A DNA stretch of 64,000 nt. It comes from Haematococcus lacustris. Its lineage: Eukaryota; Chlorophyta; Chlorophyceae; Chlamydomonadales; Haematococcaceae. This document shows, piece by piece, positions 47,601 through 58,053 of the stretch (the stretch's first letter is position 1; each line of letters begins with the position of its first letter). The stretch covers positions 9,188,737 through 9,252,736 of the forward strand of contig JASKMD010000003.1 in the NCBI GenBank assembly GCA_030144725.1. Reading direction: 5' to 3'. The notes under the pieces are model-generated. The model searched no databases. It was given only the letters and a program-made list of their open reading frames with translations, and was not told the origin of the DNA. The position numbers and the translations under genes are program-made.

Positions 47601-48520
47601 AGCCCAGCCCAGCCCAGCCCAGCCCAGCCCAGCCCAGCCCAGCCCAGCCCAGCCCAGCCCAGCCCAGCCCAGCCCAGCCCAGCCCAGCCCAGCCCAGCCC
47701 AGCCCAGCCCAGCCCAGCCCAGCCCAGCCCAGCCCAGCCCAGCCCAGCCCAGCCCAGCCCAGCCCAGCCCAGCCCAGCCCAGCCCAGCCCAGCCCAGCCC
47801 AGCCCAGCCCAGCCCAGCCCAGCCCAGCCCAGCCCAGCCCAGCCCAGCCCAGCCCAGCCCAGCCCAGCCCAGCCCAGCCCAGCCCAGCCCAGCCCAGCCC
47901 AGCCCAGCCCAGCCCAGCCCAGCCCAGCCCAGCCCAGCCCAGCCCAGCCCAGCCCAGCCCAGCCCAGCCCAGCCCAGCCCAGCCCAGCCCAGCCCAGCCC
48001 AGCCCAGCCCAGCCCAGCCCAGCCCAGCCCAGCCCAGCCCAGCCCAGCCCAGCCCAGCCCAGCCCAGCCCAGCCCAGCCCAGCCCAGCCCAGCCCAGCCC
48101 AGCCCAGCCCAGCCCAGCCCAGCCCAGCCCAGCCCAGCCCAGCCCAGCCCAGCCCAGCCCAGCCCAGCCCAGCCCAGCCCAGCCCAGCCCAGCCCAGCCC
48201 AGCCCAGCCCAGCCCAGCCCAGCCCAGCCCAGCCCAGCCCAGCCCAGCCCAGCCCAGCCCAGCCCAGCCCAGCCCAGCCCAGCCCAGCCCAGCCCAGCCC
48301 AGCCCAGCCCAGCCCAGCCCAGCCCAGCCCAGCCCAGCCCAGCCCAGCCCAGCCCAGCCCAGCCCAGCCCAGCCCAGCCCAGCCCAGCCCAGCCCAGCCC
48401 AGCCCAGCCCAGCCCAGCCCAGCCCAGCCCAGCCCAGCCCAGCCCAGCCCAGCCCAGCCCAGCCCAGCCCAGCCCAGCCCAGCCCAGCCCAGCCCAGCCC
48501 AGCCCAGCCCAGCCCAGCCC
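47601..48520. repeat. (AGCCC)184 pentanucleotide array
   Basis: 920 bp of uninterrupted AGCCC, exactly 184 copies with no visible variant. Five is not a multiple of three, so every frame cycles through all codon registers (PAQPS on plus, AGLGW on minus) without stops. Long open frames here are not genes. Confidence 0.95.
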
Positions 48521-48764
48521 ATAATCTGCACCGCAATCTCCTTATGCACGATGAACAACGCTTCCAAGTGTCTCTTAACCGTGCAACGGCTGTGATTGAG
48601 AAGCAAGAGGGCGAGACCTCGCTTTTTTCTAACTTTGGGCCTTCTCTTGGCCGCAACCCTGCCGCATCGCCCATCACACCTTCTGCTGTCGCACGCACCG
48701 GCAAGGCGCATGGGAAATGGTGGCATCCTGCTAAGATTCAGCCCATCCTGCAAGCCGTGCCAGC

Positions 48765-49052
48765 ATGGGGGCCCCGGGCAAGGTCGAGGTGGGCCAGGCT
48801 GGGGAAAAGGCTGGGGTCACAGGACAGGCAAGGGCGGCAACCAGGCTGGCAACCATGTCGAGGGGGGAGGCGACCGTTCACACACGGGCAGCCGGCCAAG
48901 GCGGGGTGCTTGCTTTGGCCAAGGCAGCAGCATGGGTGGCTGCAGGAGTACGCAAGTCTGAATGCTGCAAGGCAGATGATGAGATATGCCACCACTGCCA
49001 GCAGCGACAGGAGGACCACGACTGCGTTGGCGAGGTTCAGTGCCCCATGTGA
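48765..49052 (+). pseudogene. Transposon-coded C-terminal fragment (second copy)
   Basis: Ends in [18 protein letters not shown], then a stop at 49,052. Homologous to 2,828-3,063, and 200 bases of following non-coding sequence are also similar. Probably the 3' end of one transposon family. A longer frame leads into it from the AGCCC array by chance. Confidence 0.4.
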
Positions 49053-49359
49053 CGTGGTCAGGTGATGAGGCCACTAGAAGAGAAGCCATGACGGTTGACT
49101 ATGTGGATCATATTTTTATGATACGAGATTAATGGGGTGGGAGGCTTAAGTATTTCTATGCACGAAGACGTTCTCAAAACTGACCTTAGACGTACTTTGG
49201 ATATTGGGGAATTCGAAACAATGAAAAATATGGCTCGGGGATGATATTCTTATTATAGTTTCTGAGGCCTCGGGAATCAAAAGGGAGACTACGGTATATA
49301 ACGATTTGTGATTTTCTCATAATGGAGAGGGATTAACACAGGCCAAGTGCTCACCCCTG

Positions 49360-49980
49360 TCCTTACCCCCTTGGCCCTGTGCCCCTTGTTCCATCACGCA
49401 CCTGAAGCAGTGAACCACTCCTCTTCCCACACCATCTCCGGATAGCTGCATGCACAAGCAATGCCAAGACACCACTGAGCACTCTCCATATCACACACAT
49501 CATCACACCACTGGCAACACCAGGAGCCCCACCCCACCCGCAGGTTATGCTCAAGCCCACAGGGCAGCACCTGTGGCGCAATGGACAATTGTGTGCCCAC
49601 ACGGGTTTTACTGATGTAGGTCTGCCGCCAAGACCCCACAAGCCAAAACACCGACCGTACATGGTGGTCCCTAGGGGTGCCTCGTAGTAGTCCCTGGTGA
49701 GAGACGAGGTTCTGAAGCCCACAGCTCAAATAGGACATTGCCATGGCCGGCTGCTGCATCCCCGTGCCAACAACACCTGTAAAACATCTTGACCAGGTGC
49801 TCGAACCGGCGCATCACGTATTGTTGCATGCGCGGACGTCCATCGTTCAGTTCGGACTGCAGTGCCAGCAGCGCGGCGTATCGCTCAGCTTCCAAAGCAT
49901 CCAGGAGCGAGCCCGAGCCGATGTCAGACGGCTCTGACTGAGTCCAAGCCTGTGTGCCGGAGAGCCATAGCATGCACCCC
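49360..49980 (-). pseudogene. Degenerate protein-kinase C-lobe relic
   Basis: One minus-strand frame reads SKTRVGTQLSIAPQVLP, like the activation segment of SnRK-type kinases (VGTPAYIAPEVL). A second frame just downstream reads ASGVMMCVIW, like the helix-F WSCGVxLYVM segment. The frame change and the lost residues mark it as dead. A preceding segment (49,671-49,973, LLDALEAERYAALLALQSEL) may be an unrelated exon. It is not a copy of the 40-kb kinase array. Confidence 0.35.
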
Positions 49981-50061
49981 GTTTTAGCTCAACAAAACTC
50001 ATTCAAACAAAACTCACTCAACTCCTACTGTGTTTCAGCTCCTGCTGACTGTGTGGCATGC

Positions 50062-50229
50062 CAGCCCAACAAAACTCATTCAACAAGGAACAGCATGCTT
50101 GACTGCGGGTAATCTCACTCAGCTACTACAAAAAGGTTGTGGTAGCCTCGGTCGCACCCTTGATGACTGCAAACCCCACACCGGTGGCACGTTACTTGGG
50201 CAAACCCCATGACCACTGGGCACCTCATC
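50062..50229 (-). ncRNA. Candidate Fanzor guide-RNA region, locus F3 (no adjacent ORF)
   Basis: Complete, uninterrupted copy. On the minus strand it runs from GATGAGGTGCCCAGTGG through GGTGCGACCGAGGCTACCAC to CAAGCATGCTGTTCC and GTTGAATGAGTTTTG. No nuclease-like frame lies beside it. Partial pieces of the same 3' end occur at about 49,990-50,040 and 50,322-50,357. Confidence 0.45.
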
Positions 50230-50674
50230 AAAACATTGCTACACAGTCCCTCCAGTAGTGACAACAGTCCCTTCAGCATTTACATGAAGTCAACTAAGTA
50301 TAAGAGTACACATACTGTGTACAGACAAACAAAACTTGTTCAACATGGAGCAACATGCCGGCCGGCCGGCCGGCCTCACGCACCGTCTGTGAAAGGGGTG
50401 GCCAGTGGTCCGCCTGCCCTGGCCTGCCCTGGCCCGAGGTGTTGGTCCCAGGCGCTCCTGCTGGCTGTGCAGCCAAGGCCACCTGGTAGGCCAGATCTGC
50501 TTCCTGCAAGCCACCCGAGCATGACTTGGGTCAGGGGGGAGGGCAGGTGTGTGGGCAGCATGCACTGTGTGGGAGTCACACCGATGTCACTCTGCTGGTG
50601 CTGGTGGTGGTGGTGGTCATTGCTACAAGGGTGGACATGTGTTGATCTGACTGTTTTCAGTGCCAAGGGCCAGT

Positions 50675-51729
50675 ATAGGCAACAGTGATGGGCGATTGGG
50701 TAATAATGTAAGAAGTCGGTAATAACCCAGCGCAAAAACCGGTAATAAGTCGAAAAAATCGTCCTCAAAATGAGTGAACTTTATTACATCGGTAATAGCT
50801 CCACTGCCCGTTTGGTACTCCGCTTATTACTTATCCCCCAACAATGTATCCCATCTTCCGCAAACCCCAAAGCGGGCGGCTGCCCACCACAGCCGAACAT
50901 CCATCGCAGAACAACCACAAGTCTGTAACAACAAGTGCCGATGACGAAGGCGTTGAGGTCAGTAACCGCAGCATGTCCGTCAACGCAGCATGTCAACAAC
51001 GCGATGCGATGGGTATATTTGGGTGCAGAGCGTAGCAAGCGATGATGATGCGGACGTGGAAAAGAATGGACCTGCCAAGGTTGGTATATAGCAAGATGCC
51101 CAGGTTGTGAAGAGCTCCCAATAGGATCTTGTTCATGCAGAGCAAGGTGAAGAAAGGCAGCAGTGATGGAGCTTGGGTCAGCAAGCAGAAGTATGGCATC
51201 ACTGACAGCATGCGCAAGGACCATGGGCATTGGATCAAGCCTATCCTTGGCAGCCCCGACCGTGTCAGCTGCCGGTTCTGCCTCCACCCTCAGTCGATAC
51301 AAGCCCGCAAGGCCACTGTTGATACGCATGCAGCCTCTATCAAGCACTCTAACGCAGTGAAGGCAGCTGGGCTCTGTCCTGGCGGTCGTCCTTTTGGTAC
51401 CCTCCCTCTCAGCCCAGCCTGTTGCATGCTGACCCACTAGGGCTAGGGTGTTGGGCTACAGCCCAGCCTGTAGCATGCTGAACCATTAGGGCTAGGGTGT
51501 GGGGCTATGTGAGATATTTTGCATCTAGGTCCTTCAGGGGAGTATGCTGTAATTGTATAGAATTAATTGGAGATTTTTGCCATGTTTCTGATTTATTTTA
51601 ATTATATATTATGTATTTAGTTATTTATTAAATAATAATATACTAAAAGTAATAAAAAATCCCTTCTTTGATGTCTTTTATTACACTGAGTAATACGTCT
51701 TTTCCGAATCGCCCATCACTGATAGGCAA
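50675..51729. mobile_element. hAT element with BED finger, including 8-bp target duplications
   Basis: Target duplication ATAGGCAA lies at 50,675-50,682 and 51,722-51,729. Terminal inverted repeats CAGTGATGGGCGATT begin at 50,683 and end at 51,721, giving a 1,039-bp element. The ends and the 8-bp duplication are classic hAT. The right third (51,540-51,680) is very AT-rich. Too short for a full transposase, so it is an internally deleted derivative. Confidence 0.8.
51133..51440 (+). pseudogene. BED-type zinc finger fragment of a hAT transposase
   Basis: Reads HWIKPILGSPDRVSCRFC, then about 20 residues later THAASIKH. The C-x2-C … H-x4-H arrangement preceded by an aromatic/proline stretch is the BED finger that hAT transposases use to bind their termini. 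An upstream piece from 50,844 (MYPIFRKPQSGRLP…) may be the true N-terminus after an intron or deletion. The catalytic core is missing. Confidence 0.6.
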
Positions 51730-51989
51730 CTCGTAAGCACCAGCCTGAGACACGTTTCTGCCTCGAGACAACATAGAGACTGATCAGCTGTCACTGGCAG
51801 GCAGGCAGAAAGGGACAAGTCGGTCCCTGGTAATGTTCCTTGACACCCTTGCATCAGGTCATACCATGCAGCGACCCATGTGCTCATGCGCCTCATCAAA
51901 GGCAGCTGGCAGGGGTCCCTGGTGGAAGCTGTGGGTGCAAGGCTGAGGCTACAACGGAGGCCATGGCATAGAGCAGGCACCCAACAGAA

Positions 51990-52157
51990 CAGTCAAACAA
52001 AACTCATTCAACAAGGAACAGCATGCTTGACTGCGGGTAATCTCACTCAGCTACTACAAACAAGTTGTAGTAGCCTCGGTCGCACCCTTGATGACTGCAA
52101 ACCCCACATCGATGGCACGTTCCTGGGGCAAACCCCATGACCACTGGGCACCTCATC
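51990..52157 (-). ncRNA. Candidate Fanzor guide-RNA region, locus F4 (no adjacent ORF)
   Basis: Second uninterrupted copy. The stem CTACTACAAC…GTTTGTAGTAG is nearly perfect here. The 3' end (minus strand) is GTTTGACTG at 51,990. Its 5' border lies about 45 bases past the stop of the J-domain gene. Confidence 0.45.
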
Positions 52158-52201
52158 GAGCCACCTTCACACCATGCTCCGTGATGTCAGTGCTGAACCC
52201 T

Positions 52202-52833
52202 TCACTGAGTAGCTGCCATGCTCACCCGGCACTGTGCAGCCAGATTAGCCAGACTGGCCTCCCATCCCGCCACGATGCCGGCCACCTCCACTCCCCACTC
52301 TTCCAGCCGGATCTGCACCACTGCCGCTCACCACACAGCAGCACGACATGCACTTTATGTACAGCGGCGCGACATATCCATGTCTGGCGTGCTGGCAGCA
52401 TGCATAGGCAGTTGCATGCCAGGTCGTGATTAGCCGTCAGAACCATGTATGATATCACACTTACGCGGAACCACTTCCGTGCGCCAGCGCTCGAAGCGTG
52501 CAAAGCGAGGGTCCTTCGCCCGTGCGCTGACCTGCGACAGCCCACTGGTATTGCAGGTCACGCGTTTGAGCCGCAAACTGCACTACGAATATAAAAATCT
52601 GCGCGTACCAGTCCCAGGCCCGTGTCGTAATGCTGGCGACTGTCTGCATCCGTCAGCGCCTCGTAGGCCGCCAGCGCAGCCTGAAAGCGCTGAGTTGCAT
52701 CGGGCGCGTGGTTGACGTCAGGGTGCAGGGTGCGCGCGGCTCGCCGGAAGGCCCGCCGCACTTGCTCCGCGTCCGCATCCTCGGTGATGCCCAGCACCTC
52801 GTAGTGCGCTGCGAAAGAGCGTGAAGGTTGCAT
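52202..52833 (-). CDS. Small J-domain (DnaJ-like) protein, 3 exons
   Basis: Exons 52833-52609, 52531-52465 and 52320-52202 join in compatible phases to 136 codons. Residues 8-70 form a J-domain: HYEVLGITEDADAEQVRRAF, then the diagnostic HPD (LHPDVNHAPDATQRF) and AYEALTDADSRQHYD. The rest (SARAKDPRFARFERWRTEVV, then a helical tail WEASLANLAAQC) is not a zinc-finger or classical DnaJ C-terminus, so this is a type III J-protein that would stimulate an Hsp70 partner. The ATG is followed by a short leader (MQPSRSFAAH) without an obvious transit peptide. A GTGAGC site after QCR could also splice to a further exon not seen here. It is the only normal host gene I recognise between 40 and 64 kb. Confidence 0.65.
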
Positions 52834-53542
52834 GGAACAATCCTAGCAGAGCTGTCGCATGTGGTCCTTGCGTGGTTGCGCTCCTTGGCGCTCTGCCGTT
52901 AGGCCATCCCAAACGTATCTAAACAGCCACCCTAGCATTACTAAAAGCCCGTAAACATATTGGTTAGGTGCACACTCTCTACCCAAGACGTATTCGCTCA
53001 GCCACTGTAGCATCAATTCCCATGAGTTTGACATGCCCAGCCTGAACATGCCGCCATGCAGGAACGTTCTGACGGATTGACATGCCCAGCACAGGGGGCC
53101 TGCAGCTCCCATAGGCTGACGGGACATTTGAAAAGTGTCGTCCTACTTAAGTGAGGCAAGATTGGTGTGGAATATGACGACAAGCAGGACAGACCCCAGA
53201 CTCTATGATTGCCACTGCTGCTCCATGCAAGCCCACCGCATGCAGCCCCCACCCAACGCTGAGAAGGCCCATCCGAACAAGAGCTCGAGTTTGAGAGGTT
53301 TCAGCCCCCAAGCTGGCTTCAATGCAAGGCTTGGCGCCCTAGGAAGCCAAGCTGGTGGTGGTGACACCACACCCAGGCAGGCCAGGACCAAAGTGGGGGC
53401 CAGTGCCAGGCACTGTGATGATGTGCCAATGACAGCATGACAGGGACCGGTGGACAGCATGGCAGCCAACTGCTGCAGCACTCCCAACTACCCCTTGGTG
53501 TGTAGCCAACAACGAGCCAGTGATGGCAGGGAAGTGGCAGCA

Positions 53543-53645
53543 CAGTCAAACAGAACTCATTCAACAAGGAACAGCATGCTTGGAACAAAACTAACAGCTT
53601 AATGCTTGTGAGGCTAACAGCCTGTGCACACTACTAGGCCCTACG
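53543..53645 (-). repeat. Solo 3'-end fragment of the Fanzor-associated element, locus F5
   Basis: Shares the terminal block (GTTGAATGAGTTCTGTTTGAC) and, on the other side, the GCCTCACAAG…CTGTTAGTTTTG block that follows the Fanzor tail at 58 kb. The central conserved core is deleted. Confidence 0.45.
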
Positions 53646-53792
53646 GGGCGCTTGCGTTTCCTTTTCGGCTGCATCTCAGGGATTCAGCAACACAGACCAA
53701 CAGTCCCTCCAGCAGCACAGACCTGTGGCACAAGTGGCAGCACAGACCTGTCTCGACCACAAGGAGCTGACAGCTGCGCCGACGTCTAACCA

Positions 53793-53885
53793 GTGCCACT
53801 ATGCCACTGTGTTATCCTATGCCGCTATGCCGCTGTGTTGTCCTATGCCGCTATGCCGCTCTGTCGCCGCTATGCCGCTGTGTCA
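53793..53885. repeat. Short minisatellite (TATGCCGCTATGCCGCTGTG)
   Basis: About three units of roughly 28 bp built from TATGCCGC blocks. No function is inferred. Confidence 0.55.
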
Positions 53886-55101
53886 GGGCTGTCAAGGCAG
53901 TCTAGGGAGGTAGAGATGCACCCCAGCAATGCCTTCCTGGTGGCCCAGCCCAGGGAGCAGAGTGCGCCAGCCCTGTACCCCCTCAAAGCCCACGCCTGTC
54001 AGGGTACAAAGTCCTTAACATGCAGTGGTAGCACAGAAGCCTGGGGCTGTATAGCTGCCAGCCTGTGTTGGGGCTTGTGCTGCCAGCCCTGTGACACGAA
54101 CATGCTGGCTGGCATCTGTGCCCGGCTCCATGCCTGTGGCATGTCAAGCTGATGTGGGACTGCCCAGCCCCCAGCCCCCTGCCCCTGTCTCTGCCCAGCA
54201 ATCTCATTCTCAGCAATCTCAGCAATCTCAAACTGCCCCTGTACCTGCCATGGGGCCTCAACCCCAAGCTATGTTGAAAGTGGGTGTGGGATCTGATGTG
54301 CTGCCATGAAGAGCCAAGCCCCCTGCTCCGTGTGGTAGACCAGCTGGAGCCCTTGCCTCTAACGCCAGCCATGTCTACACCCGCCCTACACGTGCCCCTG
54401 TGCACTCCCCCATGTTGAGGCAGGGCCCTGGACAGCCATACCAACAGTCATAAACATGACAGTGATGCTGGGGCTGCTCCAATGGCTGATTATGTATCAC
54501 CGAGTGCCTAAGGCCAGGCAGCTGCTGCACCGCCCAGTGGAACACAAATGGAGCATCATTAGCTGGAGCTGCAGGCTGGCTGGCTGATTGTCAACATTAC
54601 CATTCAAGTAGAGGCACGGGTCCTGAGCCATACAGCGGACACTGGTCGTGTGTTATGATGCGCACTAAGCACTCACTGGCTCGCGAGCGTAGCCTGTGCT
54701 GGGGCGCCCTCCACGTAGAATATGGCGCGCGGTTGGCGGATGGCAACAGGTGGGCGCGATGGAGCAGCATCTTCGCTACATAACGAGGCGCATAAGCAAC
54801 CGCAGAGGATCCTAGGGTTACGCATTACGGCCTCATGCAAAAGAAGTGACCCTATTGTAATCATGCATGGTCCCGCCGGACAAATATTAGGGGCGGCAAG
54901 TGCATCATGGGCGGAGTAGAGTAGAGTGGAGGACGGAGTGTGGATTTGGCGTAGGACAGTCAGCCAGTTCCGACTAATCAGACCGCCACCACGTGTCATT
55001 GCTAGCTGTAGCCTGTGGGCGCCGTTCGTCGAGCTTTCTATTTCCTCAGGGCGTGTCACAGCTAAAGACTTCATATCCTTCCATACAAACGCCCTTCCAT
55101 A

Positions 55102-55183
55102 CAGTCAAACAAGACTCAATCAACAAGGAACAGCATGCTTGACTGCGGTTAATCTCACTCAACTACTACAAACAAGTTGTGGT
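55102..55183 (-). ncRNA. Candidate Fanzor guide-RNA region, locus F2, second half
   Basis: Continues (minus strand) from 58,054 across the inserted 2.87-kb element. It carries CAACTTGTTTGTAGTAGTTG, GAGTGAGATTAACCGCAGTC and the terminal GTTTGACTG. Confidence 0.45.
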
Positions 55184-55970
55184 ACAATCAATCCTCTCGG
55201 TAAAATGTCAACCGACCTCAGTCGACATTTTGTCACGGAGTTATGTTGACATTTGCAACAGGCACCAAACAGCAAATGCTGCATCAACGCTGCATTCTCT
55301 CAGTATTCGCGTGCCGACTGTAGGCCAAACACTGCGATCGACGCAGTCACCCAAATATGTGACCGCTCATTCCCTGCCAGGCCGGCCTTGGGCCCCTGTT
55401 GCAGTTGATGTGTGTTGATGGAAAGACTTAACGTGAATCCAAACGCACCAGGCCCGTCTCCAAAGCAAGCGAATAGGCCGAATTCCTCCAATTCGCAGAG
55501 CTTTGAATCTTAGCGAGGCTAGTTAGCGGCTAGCAGAAGACGACTGAGCGGACGACCCAGCAGGCGGTAACGGCTCTGACCCAGCACCACAGCCAGCAGG
55601 TTCCAGCTGGAAACACAGACAAGCACCCCCATTCAGCACACCATCATGATAACATATTCTTCTTTGCAGGCCACATGCCCAGAAGGCCAGGAAAGAGTGC
55701 AGAAGAGAAGCTGCAGAAGATACCGCCAGTGCAGCATCCTGGACTCCACCCCCTCCCAGACTCTCCCATTAAACCTTAATGCCCATTACATTGAAACGGG
55801 GTTGCAACAGCAGGAGCCCCCTGCCCTGCCCTTGGACCAGTTCTAGGGCTGAAGCAGCATCAGCAGCAGCCCCCTGGCTTGTCCCCTGCCATGCTCACCA
55901 GCCCAGGGTTGCAGAAGGTATGCCCCTCCCAGCCCAGCCCAGCCCTGCCCCAACTCCTCCCACCCCCTCC

Positions 55971-56046
55971 CTGCCCTGCCCTGCCCCGCCCTGCCCTGCC
56001 CTGCCCTGCCCTGCCCTGCCCTGCCCTGCCCTGCCCTGCCCTGCCC
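55971..56046. repeat. (CTGCC)n array ending the left arm
   Basis: About 15 copies with one CCCGC interruption. The inverted counterpart is at 57,079-57,268. Confidence 0.85.
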
Positions 56047-56251
56047 TCAGTCAGAGCCCATCAGTGCAGTCATAGCCCATCTGAGAAGAATGTTGCATGG
56101 TTCAAAAGCTGTCAAAAGGCTGTCCTGAGCTTCCGTTCAGTTCCATGCCACACAACGTGATTTGTAAGTTGTGAATGGTCAAAATGTAATGAAGAAAACG
56201 GTGGTGGTCATTAGCAATGTATCCTCGTCATACATGATACCTTGTATGGAC

Positions 56252-56590
56252 AACACCACCACGCGGTGATGCGCTATGGCCGCAAACATGGTAGCCACCT
56301 GCTAGATACCCCCTTTGCATGTAGGCATCACGATCATGCTTAGCAAGTGCAGGCCTGGCAGTGATCCACACCCAATGTGTCACAGCTAGCTGGACTACGG
56401 ATGGTACCTATAGTGGAGGCTCTCCAGATCCAGCCACATGCTAGGGTGTGGTGCGCCACATGCCCCTTGTATGGACAACACCACCACGCGGTGATGCGCT
56501 AATGCTGCAAACATGGTAGCCACCTTGTACATACCCCCTTTGCATGTATGCATCACGGTCATGCCTAGCAAGTGCAGGCCTGGCAGTGGT
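56252..56590. repeat. Internal direct repeat of about 120 bp (two copies)
   Basis: 56,252-56,373 and 56,466-56,590 both start CTTGTATGGACAACACCACC and share the block up to GCAGGCCTGGCAGTG, with about 10% visible differences. They lie in the unique centre of the long-inverted-repeat element. Confidence 0.65.
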
Positions 56591-57078
56591 CCACACCAAA
56601 TCCAACCATATGGCACCGCGCGGTATTACATTGACGCTGCAACTGGCACGGTCATGAACGCTAGGTCTATTGTAGACCTTGATATTCAAGTTGCAATTGC
56701 CCATCACCGAGGGGATTGTCTTACACAACCAATGTGGTGTCCATATGCGGCTACACAAGCAATGGCATGGTTAAACAACCGCAAAATGCATGCCTCTTTT
56801 TGCATGGAGCTACCAAGACCATCGCAGACCATGCCAGATCTATGCCTTGAAATGAGCTTCCCTGTCGCAGCAGTGTTGGGTTGCCACTCCAGCTTTGTGC
56901 ATGCAATCAAACACACACCGCACATGTTGCTGTCCTTGCAATGCTGGTCATGCATGACAGCCTGTTGCTGCTGCCGCTGCTCATGCACTGCAGCACATGC
57001 ACTTTAGCCTTGTGGTGCTGCTGCTGCACACCTGCAGCATGCTGCTACATGCAGCCTGCACTGCCACATACCTACAGG

Positions 57079-57268
57079 CAGGGCAGGGCAGGGCAGGGCA
57101 GGGCAGGGCAGGGCAGGGCAAGGCAGGGCAGGGCAGGGCAGGGCAGGGCAGGGCAGGGCAGGGCAGGGCAGGGCAGGGCAGGGCAGGGCAGGGCAGGGCA
57201 GGGCAGGGCAGGGCAGGGCAGGGCAGGGCAGGGCAGGGCAGGGCAGGGCGGGGCAGGGCAGGGCAGGG
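57079..57268. repeat. (GGGCA)n array ending the right arm
   Basis: About 38 copies with two interruptions, more than twice the length of the mirror-image array on the left. It accounts for the arm-length difference. Confidence 0.85.
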
Positions 57269-58053
57269 AGGGGGTGGGAGGAGTTGGGGCAGGGCTGGGC
57301 TGGGCTGGGAGGGGCATACCTTCTGCAACCCTGGGCTGGTGAGCATGGCAGGGGACAAGCCAGGGGGCTGCTGCTGATGCTGCTTCAGCCCTAGAACTGG
57401 TCCAAGGGCAGGGCAGGGGGCTCCTGCTGTTGCAACCCCGTTTCAATGTAATGGGCATTAAGGTTTAATGGGAGAGTCTGGGAGGGGGTGGAGTCCAGGA
57501 TGCTGCACTGGCGGTATCTTCTGCAGCTTCTCTTCTGCACTCTTTCCTGGCCTTCTGGGCATGTGGCCTGCAAAGAAGAATATGTTATCATGATGGTGTG
57601 CTGAATGGGGGTGCTTGTCTGTGTTTCCAGCTGGAACCTGCTGGCTGTGGTGCTGGGTCAGAGCCGTTACCGCCTGCTGGGTCGTCCGCTCAGTCGTCTT
57701 CTGCTAGCCGCTAACTAGCCTCGCTAAGATTCAAAGCTCTGCGAATTGGAGGAATTCGGCCTATTCGCTTGCTTTGGAGACGGGCCTGGTGCGTTTGGAT
57801 TCACGTTAAGTCTTTCCATCAACACACATCAACTGCAACAGGGGCCCAAGGCCGGCCTGGCAGGGAATGAGCGGTCACATATTTGGGTGACTGCGTCGAT
57901 CGCAGTGTTTGGCCTACAGTCGGCACGCGAATACTGAGAGAATGCAGCGTTGATGCAGCATTTGCTGTTTGGTGCCTGTTGCAAATGTCAACATAACTCC
58001 GTGACAAAATGTCGACTGAGGTCGGTTGACATTTTACCGAGAGGATTGATTGT

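Larger units (their letters stand above)
52834..55101. other. No recognised gene apart from a solo 3' element
   Basis: Short unconvincing frames only. It includes the F5 fragment (53,543-53,645) and a minisatellite (53,793-53,885). A 134-codon minus-strand frame at 54,673-55,074 has no recognisable domain. Confidence 0.45.
55184..58053. mobile_element. 2.87-kb long-inverted-repeat (foldback-like) transposon
   Basis: Termini ACAATCAATCCTCTCGG and its reverse complement lie at the two ends. The arms are almost identical for about 860 bp (left 55,184-56,046; right about 57,079-58,053, longer through GGGCA expansion). The 5-bp duplication GTGGT lies at 55,179-55,183 and 58,054-58,058. The uninterrupted F3 and F4 copies give the pre-insertion sequence, so the borders are well defined. 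No transposase is recognised inside. It could be a foldback element or a non-autonomous DNA transposon of unknown superfamily. Confidence 0.8.

Noticed and set aside
47550..49065. Three very long open frames (384-493 codons) across the AGCCC array
   Set aside because: A stop-free pentanucleotide repeat is open in every frame on both strands; no domain and no codon signal.
50784..51437. Minus-strand 217-codon frame
   Set aside because: Antisense of the BED-finger fragment inside the hAT element; no domain recognised.
54673..55074. Minus-strand 134-codon frame
   Set aside because: No domain, splice pattern or homologous copy in the window; kept only as unannotated.
56881..57377. GQGRA-repeat and PCPAL-repeat frames
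   Set aside because: Readings of the (GGGCA)n array in the inverted-repeat element.
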